NCBI GenBank assembly: GCA_009911035.1
Contig: QXWO01000031.1
Coordinates: forward strand, 1 to 64,000
Direction: 5' to 3'
DNA: 64,000 nt
Origin: Lachnospiraceae bacterium
Lineage (GTDB): Bacteria > Bacillota > Clostridia > Lachnospirales > Lachnospiraceae
The notes under the pieces are model-generated. The model saw only the letters and a list, made by a program, of their open reading frames with translations, was not told the origin of the DNA and did no database searches. Within the stretch, counting starts at the first letter, position 1. Each line of letters starts with the position of its first letter. The position numbers and the translations under genes are program-made. Shown in pieces: positions 15,379 through 24,811 of the stretch.

Positions 15379-16759
15379 ATAAATCTTTATCATCCATGTT
15401 CAAAAATTCAAATTCAAACTCATCGTCATCCACCAGGAAATTCTGGGGCTTTCTGGGCGCGGAGCGCCTTTCCGGTTCCTTCTTCTGGACCGGCCGTGGT
15501 TCTTGTTCTGCCCTTGGTCTGCCCTGACCTGTTCTCGGAGCGCCTTCCCTGTTCTGTCCCCTTACCGGACGTTCCTGCACGGAGGGCTGTGCCAGCCTTT
15601 TCTTCTTTACAGGAGGCTGTTCTTCCTCTTCCTCCTCCTCTGCCGGACGTCTCCTTAACTTTTTCCTGGCCGGAGCTGGTTCCGGTTCGTCTTCCTCCTC
15701 GTCCTCGTCATCATCCTCGTCTTCATAATCTTCATAATAAAGCTCCCGGATCTTAAACAGGAGAATTGTAAGCACAATAAACAAAATAACGATTACTACT
15801 GCCAGAATAATAATAATGATTTTTTCCTTGTCAAGCTGATCCTGTAACTTCTGGTTGCTTTCATTGGCAGCCCCTGCCACATTTAAAACCTCGCTCAGCT
15901 TCATCCGGGTTCCGTTGATGTTGTCATAAAGATAATATCCGTATTCCCCTGCATCATCCTGTGTATAAACGATCTCATAATCATTATTTTCCGGTGCAGG
16001 TTCCGGCTCTGGCTGGGGTTCTGCAGTTTCACCGCCCTCCGGGGCTTCTCCCCCTTCCGGATTTTCACCTTCACCGCCCTCCGGGGATTCTTCCCCCCCT
16101 TCGGATGCCTCTGATCCGTCCCCTTCCGGAGATTGTGCAGTGTCTCCAATTACAACCAAATCGGCCCGCACATAACCTTCCACGGCCTTATTGTTGTAAG
16201 TGCAGGTTATCTGATACCACTTATTGCCGCCGCTGTCACTGGCCTCGCCAATCAGCGTAACTGCCGTACCGTTAGGCAGGGATGCCAGGGTATCATGCTG
16301 GGTGGACGCGCCCGCGCGGACTCTCACGTTGGTAGGGGATTTTACCACTGCCTGCTGTTCCCCTATGGCTGTGGGAACTGTATCCGCCGGTTTGGCCCCG
16401 CCGCTACTGCTGCTGGCAGCATCAGAAGATGACTTTATTTCAAGAGTGGCGCTGGTTTCCACCAGGTCACTTCTGATATAGCCAAATCCGCCGTTGGACA
16501 CGGAAACCTTATACCAGACCGTTCCCGAACCGTCCTTTACCGCTTCCAGGATATCAATCGTCTTTCCCTTTACCGTACTGCCCACCACTTCACTGTCCGT
16601 ACTGGCCTGTGAACGTATTTTTGCAGTTTCTGCTTTTACCTTTCCTTCTGCTGCAAAGCAGGAAAGGGAGCCGACGAAGATTACCATTACAGCGGCTGCT
16701 ATGCCCGCCAGTCCTTTCACCCAACTGCTTTTCTGAATCAGAGTATTAAATTTTTTCAC
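15377..16759 (-). CDS. Membrane protein with two extracellular SH3 domains and acidic tail
   Basis: The 460-residue protein starts with a signal-like hydrophobic helix (residues 14-36, cut after CFAAE possible). Two bacterial SH3_3 domains follow (about 38-102 and 135-203; TAKIRSQASTDSEVVG, TNVRVRAGASTQHDTL). Then come a Pro/Glu/Gly-rich linker with SPEGGE-like repeats (210-258) and a strong membrane helix (313-335). The cytoplasmic tail alternates acidic runs with Arg/Pro-rich stretches (340-460). SH3_3 domains bind cell-wall peptides, so a wall-sensing or anchoring role with a cytoplasmic partner is plausible. Exact function is unknown. It lies 12 bases after the zinc-ribbon gene on the same strand. 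Confidence 0.8.
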   Translation of the reverse strand: MKKFNTLIQKSSWVKGLAGIAAAVMVIFVGSLSCFAAEGKVKAETAKIRSQASTDSEVVGSTVKGKTIDILEAVKDGSGTVWYKVSVSNGGFGYIRSDLVETSATLEIKSSSDAASSSSGGAKPADTVPTAIGEQQAVVKSPTNVRVRAGASTQHDTLASLPNGTAVTLIGEASDSGGNKWYQITCTYNNKAVEGYVRADLVVIGDTAQSPEGDGSEASEGGEESPEGGEGENPEGGEAPEGGETAEPQPEPEPAPENNDYEIVYTQDDAGEYGYYLYDNINGTRMKLSEVLNVAGAANESNQKLQDQLDKEKIIIIILAVVIVILFIVLTILLFKIRELYYEDYEDEDDDEDEEEDEPEPAPARKKLRRRPAEEEEEEEQPPVKKKRLAQPSVQERPVRGQNREGAPRTGQGRPRAEQEPRPVQKKEPERRSAPRKPQNFLVDDDEFEFEFLNMDDKDL

Positions 16760-16771
16760 TTTTCTTTCTCC

Positions 16772-17236
16772 TTACCTCTGCCTTGTATACCGTTTACTTC
16801 CTTCTTCTCCGGTCTGGCCGTCTGCGTATCCTTTTCCCTTCTTGCGCTCGGCGCGGGTCTGTTCCTCTACCTGCTTATGATAAAGTTCCTCACATTTGTG
16901 GCACAGACGGCCGCTTTTGATATCCACTCCGCACATTTCACATACAATATATCCGGCTCTGCTTTCAATCACTTCAAAACGGTTTTCTTTGATCATCTCA
17001 CGGATAGCCTTATGGGAAACACCTGTCTCGTCAGAGATCTCGCCCACATTGGCGCCTCTGTGCTTTTCCAGGTAATTCCGTACTTTTCCGTAGTTATCGT
17101 ATGAAATTCCCCCACATTCTTCACACCTATATTCCCCCAGTCCCCTGTATACCATGACACCTTCACATTCAGGACACAGAATAGGCCGGTCCAACTCATT
17201 TTCTAATGATACTGCTTTCATCATTTTCATAGCCAT
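16772..17236 (-). CDS. Zinc-ribbon and helix-turn-helix protein (YvyF-like)
   Basis: The 154-residue protein has an N-terminal zinc ribbon (CPECEGV then CEECGG, residues 21-42) and a central helix-turn-helix (NVGEISDETGVSHKAIREMI). A second Cys pair set follows (CEMCGVD, CHKCEE) before a charged C-terminal tail. The layout resembles YvyF/flagellar-operon regulators and related zinc-ribbon regulators. No flagellar genes are nearby. It lies 15 bases after purD and 12 before the SH3 gene, so it may be the distal part of the purine transcript. A DNA- or RNA-binding regulatory role is inferred from the fold only. Confidence 0.65.
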   Translation of the reverse strand: MAMKMMKAVSLENELDRPILCPECEGVMVYRGLGEYRCEECGGISYDNYGKVRNYLEKHRGANVGEISDETGVSHKAIREMIKENRFEVIESRAGYIVCEMCGVDIKSGRLCHKCEELYHKQVEEQTRAERKKGKGYADGQTGEEGSKRYTRQR

Positions 17237-17251
17237 ATTGTCACCACCCCT

Positions 17252-18523
17252 TTACGCCTCGTCAATTGCCCTTCCAATATCGCGACGCATATATTTGTTT
17301 TTAAAGTTTATCCATCCGGCGGCTTCATAAGCATTTGCCCTTGCTTCCTTTAAGTCCTTCCCCTTTGCTGTGATACCCAATACTCTTCCGCCATTGGTTA
17401 CGATTCCCTGGTCTGTCTTCTTCGTCCCTGCATGGAAGCAATAATAGGACTTCTGACCTTCAAACTTCTCCAGACCTTCTATCACAAATCCTTTTTCATA
17501 GGAAACCGGGTACCCCTCCGATGCCAGCACCACGCAGACTGCTGCATTGTCCTCAAAGGAAAAATCTATGGTGTCCAGTTTTCCGTCGATACATGCCTCC
17601 ATCACTTCAATAATGTCATTTTTCATTCTCGGCAGCACCACCTGGGCTTCCGGATCTCCAAATCTGGCATTATACTCCAGCACCCTGGGACCTTCCGGTG
17701 TCAGCATCAGCCCGAAAAAGATGATGCCTTTAAACTCCCTGCCTTCCGCCGCCATAGCATCTACTGTTGCCTGATAGATATGCTTCCGGCAGAAAGCGTC
17801 CACCTCTTTTGTATAAAAAGGACTTGGGGAAAAGGTTCCCATGCCCCCCGTATTAAGTCCCGTATCCCCGTCCCCTGCACGCTTATGGTCCTGGGCGGAG
17901 GTCATGGTCTTAATGGTCTTCCCATCCACATAGGAGAGCACTGAAACTTCCCTTCCTGTCATAAATTCTTCTATCACAAGCCGGCTGCCTGCGCTGCCAA
18001 ACTGCTTATCCAGCATAATGGTCTTTACGCCCTGCCTCGCTTCCTCCAGATTCTCACAAATCAGCACCCCTTTCCCAAGGGCCAGGCCGTCAGCCTTTAA
18101 CACTGTGGGAAACCGGGCCGTTTCCAGATACGCCAGCGCCGCATCCGGACTGTCAAAGGTTTCATAGGCAGCCGTGGGGATATGGTATTTTTTCATAAGG
18201 TCCTTGGAAAATGCCTTGCTTCCTTCCAGAATTGCCGCATTTTTCCTTGGCCCGAAAGCCCGCAGCCCTTCTTTTTCCAGTTCGTCCACAAGTCCCCCTA
18301 CTAAGGGGTCATCCATGGCCACAATGGTAAGGTCGATTTCATTTTCCTTCGCAAATGTCACGATTTTATCAAATTCCATGGCACCGATGGGTACACACTG
18401 GGCAATCATCCCGATTCCGGCATTTCCCGGCGCACAATAAATTTTATCCACCCTGCTGCTTTTGGATACGCTGGCCGCAATGGCATGTTCCCTGCCTCCG
18501 CTTCCAACAATCAATACTTTCAC
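17252..18523 (-). CDS. purD: Phosphoribosylamine-glycine ligase
   Basis: PurD (GARS) joins 5-phosphoribosylamine and glycine using ATP, the second step of purine synthesis. The 423-residue protein shows the family opening VLIVGSGGREHAIA, the ATP-grasp core (FPTVLKADGLALGKGV), TGLNTGGMGTFSP and EYNARFGDPEAQVVLPR. The start is GTG at 18523, whose G is shared with the TAG stop of purN, giving tight coupling. It closes the purE-purM-purN-purD run. Confidence 0.97.
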   Translation of the reverse strand: MKVLIVGSGGREHAIAASVSKSSRVDKIYCAPGNAGIGMIAQCVPIGAMEFDKIVTFAKENEIDLTIVAMDDPLVGGLVDELEKEGLRAFGPRKNAAILEGSKAFSKDLMKKYHIPTAAYETFDSPDAALAYLETARFPTVLKADGLALGKGVLICENLEEARQGVKTIMLDKQFGSAGSRLVIEEFMTGREVSVLSYVDGKTIKTMTSAQDHKRAGDGDTGLNTGGMGTFSPSPFYTKEVDAFCRKHIYQATVDAMAAEGREFKGIIFFGLMLTPEGPRVLEYNARFGDPEAQVVLPRMKNDIIEVMEACIDGKLDTIDFSFEDNAAVCVVLASEGYPVSYEKGFVIEGLEKFEGQKSYYCFHAGTKKTDQGIVTNGGRVLGITAKGKDLKEARANAYEAAGWINFKNKYMRRDIGRAIDEA

Positions 18524-19152
18524 TATTTACACCCCTCCCTTTTTTTATGTACAGAATCCTCCGTATGTTCGGCGGCAATCCGGTCTATAGCCATAGGCAG
18601 TATCACCCACTCTGCCTGCTCCATGACTCTGCGCTGTAAGCTAACCGGTGTGTCGCTCTCTAACACTTCCACTGCTTTCTGGGCAATGATCCTTCCCGTG
18701 TCCGTCCCTTCATCCACGTAATGAACGGTAGCTCCGGTCACTTTCACGCCTCTTGCAAGAGCCGCCTCATGAACCTTAAGTCCATAAAATCCGGTTCCGC
18801 AAAACGACGGGATAAGGGAAGGATGGATATTGATGATGCGTTCCCTGTAAGCCTGTATCATTTTTTCCGGCAGAATCACCAGAAACCCTGCAAGGACGAT
18901 CAAATCAGGGGCAAGGCTGTTTACCTGCTCCAGAAAAGCGTCATTGAAAGCCTGCCTGTTCCCATAGTCCTTAGGCGAAACACAGTAAGCAGGTATCCCT
19001 GCCTTCCGTGCCCTTTCCAATGCAAAGGCCCCGGCATTGTTGCTGATGACCCCGGCTATCCGGGTATTTCTGATAGCGCCCTTTTCCACGCCGTCTATGA
19101 TTGCCTGGAGATTGGTGCCGCCCCCGGAAACGCATACAATGATTTTCAGCAT
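18523..19152 (-). CDS. purN: Phosphoribosylglycinamide formyltransferase
   Basis: PurN transfers a formyl group from 10-formyl-tetrahydrofolate to GAR, the third step of purine synthesis. The 209-residue protein has the start [15 protein letters not shown], the catalytic Asn/His region [11 protein letters not shown] and the signature [10 protein letters not shown] with the catalytic Asp. The ATG overlaps the purM stop within ATGCTGA, and its stop overlaps the purD start. Length and motifs are standard. Confidence 0.97.
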   Translation of the reverse strand: MLKIIVCVSGGGTNLQAIIDGVEKGAIRNTRIAGVISNNAGAFALERARKAGIPAYCVSPKDYGNRQAFNDAFLEQVNSLAPDLIVLAGFLVILPEKMIQAYRERIINIHPSLIPSFCGTGFYGLKVHEAALARGVKVTGATVHYVDEGTDTGRIIAQKAVEVLESDTPVSLQRRVMEQAEWVILPMAIDRIAAEHTEDSVHKKREGCK

Positions 19153-20171
19153 ATGTCCACTCCCTTTTCACCTGCTGTCACGTTTCCCACAATATAAGCT
19201 TTTTCCCCTGCTTCTTCAATGGCCGCAACTGCCTCCCGGACTTCGGAAGCGTCTATGGCAAGCACCATGCCAAGCCCCATATTGTATGTGTTGTACATCA
19301 TCTTTTCTTCCAGATTCCCTTTGTCCTGCATCAGCTTAAAGATGGCAGGTATGGGATAGCTTTCCTTTTCAATCACCGCCCGGATGCCTTCCGGCAGCAT
19401 TCTCGGAATGTTCTCGTAAAAACCGCCCCCTGTGATGTGGCTGCATCCCTTGATCACAACGCCTGCATCCTTTATGGCTTTTAACGCCTTAACATAAATC
19501 TTTGTAGGCATGATCAGCGCTTCTCCTAATGTACTCCCCAGCTCGTCGTAATAAGTATCCAGGCTTTCCTTTGTCATGTCAAAAACCTTTCTTACCAGGG
19601 AGAATCCGTTGCTGTGGACTCCCGATGAAGCAATGCCCACCAGCACATCACCGGGCTTTATTTTTTCTCCTGTGATCAGATCTTTTTCATCCACCACGCC
19701 CACGGCAAAGCCTGCCAGATCATATTCCTCCTCCGGCATCAGTCCCGGATGCTCTGCTGTCTCGCCGCCGATCAGCGCTGCCCCGGCCATCTTACAGCCT
19801 TCTGCCACGCCCTTTACAATGGAGGCGATCTTTTCAGGATAATTTTTCCCACAGGCAATATAATCAAGGAAAAATAACGGTTCGCCCCCTGCGCAAACAA
19901 TATCGTTAACGCACATGGCAACGCAGTCGATTCCCACTGTATCATGCTTATCCATAAGAAAAGCCAGCTTTATTTTCGTGCCCACGCCGTCGGTTCCCGA
20001 AACCAGCGTGGGATTTTCCATATCCTTAATAGCTGCTAAGGAAAAAGCTCCCGAAAAACCGCCAATTCCTCCAAGAACCTCCGGCCGCATGGTTCCCTTT
20101 ACGTATTCCTTCATCAGCTCCACACTGCGGTAGCCAGCCTCAATGTCAACTCCGGCATTTTTATAATCCAT
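19146..20171 (-). CDS. purM: Phosphoribosylformylglycinamidine cyclo-ligase
   Basis: PurM closes the imidazole ring of AIR from FGAM with ATP. The 341-residue protein begins [14 protein letters not shown] and carries the expected [17 protein letters not shown] and GGETAEHPG motifs plus the C-terminal [10 protein letters not shown] loop. It sits 73 bases after purE and overlaps purN by 7 bases. The purL, purF, purC and purH genes are not in the window. Confidence 0.97.
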   Translation of the reverse strand: MDYKNAGVDIEAGYRSVELMKEYVKGTMRPEVLGGIGGFSGAFSLAAIKDMENPTLVSGTDGVGTKIKLAFLMDKHDTVGIDCVAMCVNDIVCAGGEPLFFLDYIACGKNYPEKIASIVKGVAEGCKMAGAALIGGETAEHPGLMPEEEYDLAGFAVGVVDEKDLITGEKIKPGDVLVGIASSGVHSNGFSLVRKVFDMTKESLDTYYDELGSTLGEALIMPTKIYVKALKAIKDAGVVIKGCSHITGGGFYENIPRMLPEGIRAVIEKESYPIPAIFKLMQDKGNLEEKMMYNTYNMGLGMVLAIDASEVREAVAAIEEAGEKAYIVGNVTAGEKGVDIC

Positions 20172-20244
20172 CTTCTCCTCATTTCTGCGCTTTCATTGGG
20201 TACATTTGAAAACTGCTTATTTTCAGGCCCCCGGCGCATGTATA

Positions 20245-20745
20245 TTAATAATTCTGATATCCTGTCTGGGAGAGCCGTTCATCCTTTTTCTGGACACTCT
20301 CCTTTAAATTTTCGCTGTATGCTTTTAGTTTCTTCAAAAGTTCCCCGTCGGAAGTTGCAAGAATCTTAGCCGCAAGAAGCCCTGCATTGGCTCCTCCGTT
20401 GATTGCAACCGTCGCTACCGGTATGCCGGAAGGCATCTGCACAATAGAATAAAGGGAATCCCTGCCTCCTAAAGACGTGGTGTGCATGGGAATACCGATG
20501 ACCGGCATAGGAAAAATCGCCGCACACATGCCCGGAAGATGGGCCGCCATGCCCGCTCCCGCAATAATCACCTTAAATCCCTTTTCCTCCGCTGTCTTTG
20601 CGTATTCAAAAAATACATCCGGCTCCCTGTGGGCGGATATGATTCTCATTTCAAAAGAAATCCCAAGCGCTGTAAGAATGTCAGCGGCCTTCGCCATCAC
20701 CGGCATATCTGAATCGCTGCCCATCACAATTCCAACCTGTGCCAT
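20245..20745 (-). CDS. purE: N5-carboxyaminoimidazole ribonucleotide mutase
   Basis: PurE converts N5-CAIR to CAIR in purine synthesis (class I enzyme). The 166-residue protein has the conserved start GIVMGSDSDMPVM, the active-site SAHREPD motif and GAGMAAHLPGM. GGGAGG precedes the ATG. It is the first gene of the purEMND run, with a sigma-A-like promoter at 20783-20811. No purine riboswitch was recognised in the short 5' leader. purK is not adjacent. Confidence 0.96.
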   Translation of the reverse strand: MAQVGIVMGSDSDMPVMAKAADILTALGISFEMRIISAHREPDVFFEYAKTAEEKGFKVIIAGAGMAAHLPGMCAAIFPMPVIGIPMHTTSLGGRDSLYSIVQMPSGIPVATVAINGGANAGLLAAKILATSDGELLKKLKAYSENLKESVQKKDERLSQTGYQNY

Positions 20746-20782
20746 AATTTTCCTCCCTTTTCTGTATATATCGTCCTATAAT

Positions 20783-20811
20783 ATCATACTAAAAATAATT
20801 TTTTTGCGCAA
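20783..20811 (-). promoter_or_regulatory. Promoter of the purEMND operon
   Basis: On the minus strand TTGCGC (20811-20806), a 17-base spacer and TATGAT (20788-20783) are followed by the purE start 38 bases downstream. The spacer is A/T-rich. Confidence 0.6.
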
Positions 20812-20835
20812 CCATATTCTTTCTTATGCATTTCT

Positions 20836-22893
20836 TTATTTTAATGAAGCAAGAGGAATATTCAGTTCTTCACATCCTGCCAGCACAAATTTCCCTTCTT
20901 CTATGATAGGGATCACCTCGTCCCCATAAGTCACAACACTGACCTCACCCAGTTCGTCATAAGGTATGGTGATATCCGTATGGCAGTTGAAGTATGCCTG
21001 GCCGTCCTTTTCCTTCCGTTTTATGGAGTATTCATTGTCCCTTGCAATAATCTCTTTTCCGTCGGGGTTATACACCGCCACCTCCTCCGCATGGGAGTAG
21101 CAGGTATCCCCCAGGGCGAAATGAGGTCCTGTCTTTTCTGCGATCAGGATAGGAAGCTTATCTTCTATCCCGTATTTTCTCGCCGCTGCAAAGGCCGTGG
21201 TGTTGGTGCCCACTGCAAATTCTCCCAGCGGAAGGGTATCGTGATGATACAACACATTGTCCTTTATATACTTCCGGTTCTGTTCAGGGCTGTCAAAATT
21301 GCTGCAGGCATAATCCCTGACCATGCCGTCTTCCATGGTCAGCATAAGGTCTTTATACTCCAGCCCGTTTAAATAGACCCGGCTCACATGGAGAACCCCT
21401 TCCGTCCCTGCAAGCACCGGGGAGGTAAACACTTCCCCCACGGGGATATTCACATCCGCCACGCAGTTTTCAAAGTTTGTCTGCCTGTCAGGGTCTGTAA
21501 GGGTGTGGAGCATGATTTTCATGTTGGTCTTATTTCCCTTCATGCCCTTGACCAGCACATAGCTTCCCTTATCAAGGGTGTCTATCATCTTCTGCTGCAT
21601 CCGCTGGTAAAGTTTGTAATCAAGGGTATTGATCCTGATCACTTCGTCAAAGATATCCTTAAAATTTTTTCCGATTTCCGGCACCGGGAAAGCGATGATT
21701 GTAAAGCTTCTCTCCTCTCCTTTGATATATTTGTTTTGCAGTTCCCCGGCTGCTGACCTATATTCCACAGTAAGTTTCTGCTGGGATTTTGACAAATGCA
21801 GGGCACTGGGATTTTCCTTTAAGTCCGCCGGGCTTTCCCCGAAAGTCTCCACCACCGCCGGGCCGCCGAAGCCGGCCGCCTGTTCCTTATATTTTTCATA
21901 TCCTTCCTGCCATGCTTCCATGCGCACCTGCACCAGCCGTTTATCCAGCACAAGGGCCTGATCGTCTTTATGGTCAAAATCATACTGTCTGTTCGGGACC
22001 GCGCCGTAATATCCGGTGCGGTTCATGCCTTTTTCCTGCAAAATACTGGAGGCCGCCCGGTATATCGTGGCTTCCAGCCCCATCTGCCGGAAATTCTTTA
22101 CAACTTCCTTTATCATTGGTTCAAATCCCAGACAGTACCTTATATTCACTGTTTTCTTTTTGGACAGATCCTTATTTCCCACTTCAAAGCCGATCCGGTA
22201 ACCTTCTGTGCAGGTATCTGCCATTTTCTTAAGGGTTTCCTCTGGCAGGGAGTTTAAATGCTCCCATGTTTTGATTTCATTGTCCGTGATATATTCACCG
22301 AAATAAAAAAGATAGCCGGGATCAGACAGATCCCCCTCTATGATGTTCCGTGCAAAATCTGACGCCGGATCCAGACTGTCTTCCAGCTTCCGTAAAGTGG
22401 CCTGCCGTGTATAATCACTGACAAACCAGTAAAAGTTTTCCCGCAACAGCTCATATTCCGGTGCTCTGCCGCTCTCCGTCTGTTCACAGACAAAGGAACT
22501 GTAAATCTCCAGAAACAGTTCCATACGTATAACCACATCTTCCAGCCTTTTTTCGTATACAAAAGGAATCATCCCCCGCAGTTCCGCATACAAAAATGAA
22601 AGAAGCTGTCCATATCCCTCTCCCAGCTTCCGGACGCTGTAGGCAGGATTTCCGTAACTGTTTTGATAATTTTCAGGAAGAATGTCCTCATAGAGTCTGT
22701 GATTCCTTTCTTTCAGTTCTTCCATGGAGCTCCGGGCCAGGCCGCCCTCTGAAACAAACGTCCATGTATCGCAGATAAGGCATAAAAAATCTGCCGTCTT
22801 CTTAAAATATTTCCCAAATTCCGGCTGTAAGAGATTTTCGTCTGCTATCTCCTGTATCCGCTCTTTTGCAAGTAAAAATCTTTCTTTATCCAT
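20836..22893 (-). CDS. M29-family aminopeptidase with long N-terminal extension
   Basis: The C-terminal 400 residues match metal-dependent aminopeptidases of family M29. Key motifs are DVNIPVGEVFTSP with a metal-ligand Glu, LPLGEFAVGTNT, EKTGPHFALGDTCYSH and the final DELG-type strand. Typical M29 enzymes have about 370-410 residues; this one has 685. The first about 240 residues are a helical, charged domain without a recognised motif. The ATG at 22893 overlaps the stop of the upstream small membrane-protein gene (TGATG); a GTG at 22896 is the alternative. The product is probably cytoplasmic, since no signal peptide is seen. Confidence 0.85.
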   Translation of the reverse strand: MDKERFLLAKERIQEIADENLLQPEFGKYFKKTADFLCLICDTWTFVSEGGLARSSMEELKERNHRLYEDILPENYQNSYGNPAYSVRKLGEGYGQLLSFLYAELRGMIPFVYEKRLEDVVIRMELFLEIYSSFVCEQTESGRAPEYELLRENFYWFVSDYTRQATLRKLEDSLDPASDFARNIIEGDLSDPGYLFYFGEYITDNEIKTWEHLNSLPEETLKKMADTCTEGYRIGFEVGNKDLSKKKTVNIRYCLGFEPMIKEVVKNFRQMGLEATIYRAASSILQEKGMNRTGYYGAVPNRQYDFDHKDDQALVLDKRLVQVRMEAWQEGYEKYKEQAAGFGGPAVVETFGESPADLKENPSALHLSKSQQKLTVEYRSAAGELQNKYIKGEERSFTIIAFPVPEIGKNFKDIFDEVIRINTLDYKLYQRMQQKMIDTLDKGSYVLVKGMKGNKTNMKIMLHTLTDPDRQTNFENCVADVNIPVGEVFTSPVLAGTEGVLHVSRVYLNGLEYKDLMLTMEDGMVRDYACSNFDSPEQNRKYIKDNVLYHHDTLPLGEFAVGTNTTAFAAARKYGIEDKLPILIAEKTGPHFALGDTCYSHAEEVAVYNPDGKEIIARDNEYSIKRKEKDGQAYFNCHTDITIPYDELGEVSVVTYGDEVIPIIEEGKFVLAGCEELNIPLASLK

Positions 22894-23159
22894 CACTCCA
22901 CATACGCTCCTGCAAATAATATAAGGCTTAACATGCCAAAAGCCAGAAAATTGGCTGTGATCCCCAGCACTGTAAACAGCCGGAACTTATCTTTCTCGGT
23001 GGTCGACCAGATTCCGAGACAAATTCCCGCTGTCATAAAAATAATTGCAATCAGTGCCGCCGTCCCGTGTCTGGCTGTTGCCTTCCCTCCTGCCATATAA
23101 GCCTGGTAAACGGCCGTCCCCAGGGCGGTATTTGCAAGGACGCCGAGAATGGTTGACAT
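22893..23159 (-). CDS. Small membrane protein, three helices, unknown function
   Basis: The ATG at 23159 has AAAGAGG upstream and gives 88 residues; an in-frame extension to 23216 lacks a ribosome site. The product has three hydrophobic segments (VLANTALGTAVYQAYMAG, ALIAIIFMTAGICLGIW, LGITANFLAFGMLSLILF). Its stop overlaps the start of the M29 peptidase gene, so the two are coupled. The pairing suggests a link between a membrane protein and a cytoplasmic peptidase, but nothing more can be claimed. Confidence 0.65.
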   Translation of the reverse strand: MSTILGVLANTALGTAVYQAYMAGGKATARHGTAALIAIIFMTAGICLGIWSTTEKDKFRLFTVLGITANFLAFGMLSLILFAGAYVE

Positions 23160-23247
23160 GATTCCTCTTTCTGTATGCACCTTATTTGTAAAAATATACC
23201 CTTTTGGTCGTAACATTTTTAACTTTCTCTTTCTTTAAATCATAAAA

Positions 23248-23272
23248 AGGCATCCCTTTTACAGAAATGCCT
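23248..23272 (-). terminator. Terminator after the 50-residue membrane protein gene
   Basis: Short stems AGGCAT/ATGCCT are followed by TTTTT on the minus strand (complement of 23244-23248), just past the stop of the gene at 23279. Confidence 0.55.
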
Positions 23273-23278
23273 CATCCC

Positions 23279-23431
23279 TTAAAACAAAATTTTTGACTTA
23301 CCTGCAAGCAGTTTTGCACCGCCTATTACCATTAAAATTCCACAGACAATCCCCGTTACCAGGGTGACAACTCCCACTGCAATGCTCATTGCACCGGCCC
23401 CGTTCATAATTTTATAGGTTTTTTCCTCCAT
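23279..23431 (-). CDS. Fifty-residue single-pass membrane protein
   Basis: An ATG at 23431 is preceded by AAAGGAG. The product MEEKTYKIMNGAGAMSIAVG continues into a Val/Gly/Ile-rich membrane helix and ends with a basic tail (AGKSKILF). It is a small conserved-looking membrane peptide of unknown role. The frame is open further upstream but without a start site of comparable quality. It has its own terminator and lies 110 bases from pyrE. Confidence 0.55.
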   Translation of the reverse strand: MEEKTYKIMNGAGAMSIAVGVVTLVTGIVCGILMVIGGAKLLAGKSKILF

Positions 23432-23541
23432 ATTGATGCTCCTTTCCGGTTTTACCAGTAATTTTTGATTAGAACATGCTTGAAATATCATTCCCTCAAA
23501 CTGTAACATACATTTCGAGGAAAGCATTTTTTAGACATACT

Positions 23542-24219
23542 CTAACGGACAGCCCCATACTGTTTATAGTATGTGTCAATTGCCTCTTTTATAGTATCAT
23601 CAATATAAATCCTGTCTTTATAAGGCTTATTATAAAGATATTCCACTACTTCTTCCATATTCACGATTGCATGGGCGTCAAATCCGTATTTCTCTTTGAT
23701 TTCTTCTAATGCACTCTTTTCGCCCTGTCCTTTTTCCATCCGGTTCAGGGAAACCATAAGCCCTTTTATCTTTACATCTGCCTGTGCTTTGATGATGGGA
23801 TATGTTTCCTCAATGGACTTGCCGGAAGTGGTCACGTCTTCGATTATCACAACCCGGTCCCCGTCTTTTAATTTACTGCCCAGTAAAATCCCGGTATCAC
23901 CGTGATCCTTTACTTCCTTGCGGTTTGAACAGTACCGGACATCCTTTCCATACAGTTCGCTGATGGCCATCGAGGCGGCCACGGAAAGAGGAATGCCCTT
24001 ATAAGCAGGCCCGAACAGTACGTCAAAATCAAGACCGTAATTGTCATGAATGGCCTTTGCATAATATTCCCCAAGCCTGCGGAGCTGGGTTCCCGTCACA
24101 TACCCCCCTGCATTCATAAAAAAGGGGGATTTTCGTCCACTCTTTAACGTGAACTCGCCAAACTTAAGCACCTGGCTGTCCACCATGAATTCAATAAATT
24201 CTCTTTTATAACTCTCCAT
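23542..24219 (-). CDS. pyrE: Orotate phosphoribosyltransferase
   Basis: PyrE makes orotidine monophosphate from orotate and PRPP. The 225-residue protein shows the type I phosphoribosyltransferase PRPP loop VVIIEDVTTSGKS, the catalytic flexible loop with Lys/His (NRKEVKDHGDTG) and FGPAYKGIPL. Length is normal for the longer PyrE subfamily. The pyrF gene lies 1.4 kb upstream with two other genes between. A promoter is visible at 24280-24308; no pyrimidine attenuator was recognised. Confidence 0.96.
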   Translation of the reverse strand: MESYKREFIEFMVDSQVLKFGEFTLKSGRKSPFFMNAGGYVTGTQLRRLGEYYAKAIHDNYGLDFDVLFGPAYKGIPLSVAASMAISELYGKDVRYCSNRKEVKDHGDTGILLGSKLKDGDRVVIIEDVTTSGKSIEETYPIIKAQADVKIKGLMVSLNRMEKGQGEKSALEEIKEKYGFDAHAIVNMEEVVEYLYNKPYKDRIYIDDTIKEAIDTYYKQYGAVR

Positions 24220-24279
24220 ACGTTTTGATCCTCCGTATTTTTGAGCCGTCCCAACAGACTCACATGAAATATTTACATG

Positions 24280-24308
24280 ATTTTACCACATTCTGCATTT
24301 ATATTCAA
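24280..24308 (-). promoter_or_regulatory. Promoter of pyrE
   Basis: The minus strand reads TTGAAT (24308-24303), a 17-base spacer and TAAAAT (24285-24280), 61 bases before the ATG. Confidence 0.55.
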
Positions 24309-24317
24309 CCCGTTTTG

Positions 24318-24786
24318 TCACATGCCTTCCGTCTTACCTGCCTTTTCCAATAAGTACTTTTTTCCGCAAAAGGCAAATCCATACTTGCGGATGCGTTTCT
24401 TTGGGATTCCTTTCGCTAAAAGGGCGGTCTCGTAATTTTTCTCATCTATCTGCCGCAGTGCTTCCTGTACGCTGTCTGAAAGCTTTTCCTCTGTATTGTG
24501 ATCCTGCACCTTAAATTCTATAATAAAAGCATCGTCCTCTTTCTTTTTTGGGGCTCCAGCATCACATCATATCTGCCAAAGCCTCTTTCCCGTTTTGAAG
24601 TGAGGATATACCTGCCTGCATATTCATATTAAGGGTTTTGCCAAATCTCCTCGGGTGTGTAATCAGTGCTACCATATCATTTGATTCCCACCAGTCCCGC
24701 ATAAAGTTTGTCTTATCAACATAAAAATTATGGGATTTCCTGACAGTTTCAAAATCCTGATGTCCAATCCCAAGTACCTTTGTCAT
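24318..24786 (-). pseudogene. AAA-ATPase / PD-(D/E)XK nuclease-like gene, deleted and frameshifted
   Basis: The N-terminal piece (24635-24786) encodes IGHQDFETVRKSHNFYVDKT and the P-loop motif HPRRFGKTLNMN of the AAA-ATPase-like/DUF1703 family. It then runs out of frame into a C-terminal piece with GRYILTSKRERGFGRYDVML, IIEFKVQD and the terminal RKYGFAFCGKKYLLE. About 350-400 middle residues are missing. A second one-base shift lies in the A/C run near 24550. Family members occur in many near-identical copies in gut clostridia and bacteroidetes. Function of intact members is not settled. This copy is dead. Confidence 0.8.
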
Positions 24787-24811
24787 GATTCAGCATTTCT
24801 CCTTCCACTAT

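Noticed and set aside
15250-15756. Plus-strand frame over the gntR upstream region and the SH3 protein tail
   Set aside because: It is a Pro/Leu-rich shadow of the acidic/Arg-rich coding sequence on the other strand.
20746-20835. Purine riboswitch ahead of purE
   Set aside because: The leader is under 50 bases from the predicted promoter, with none of the conserved riboswitch core.
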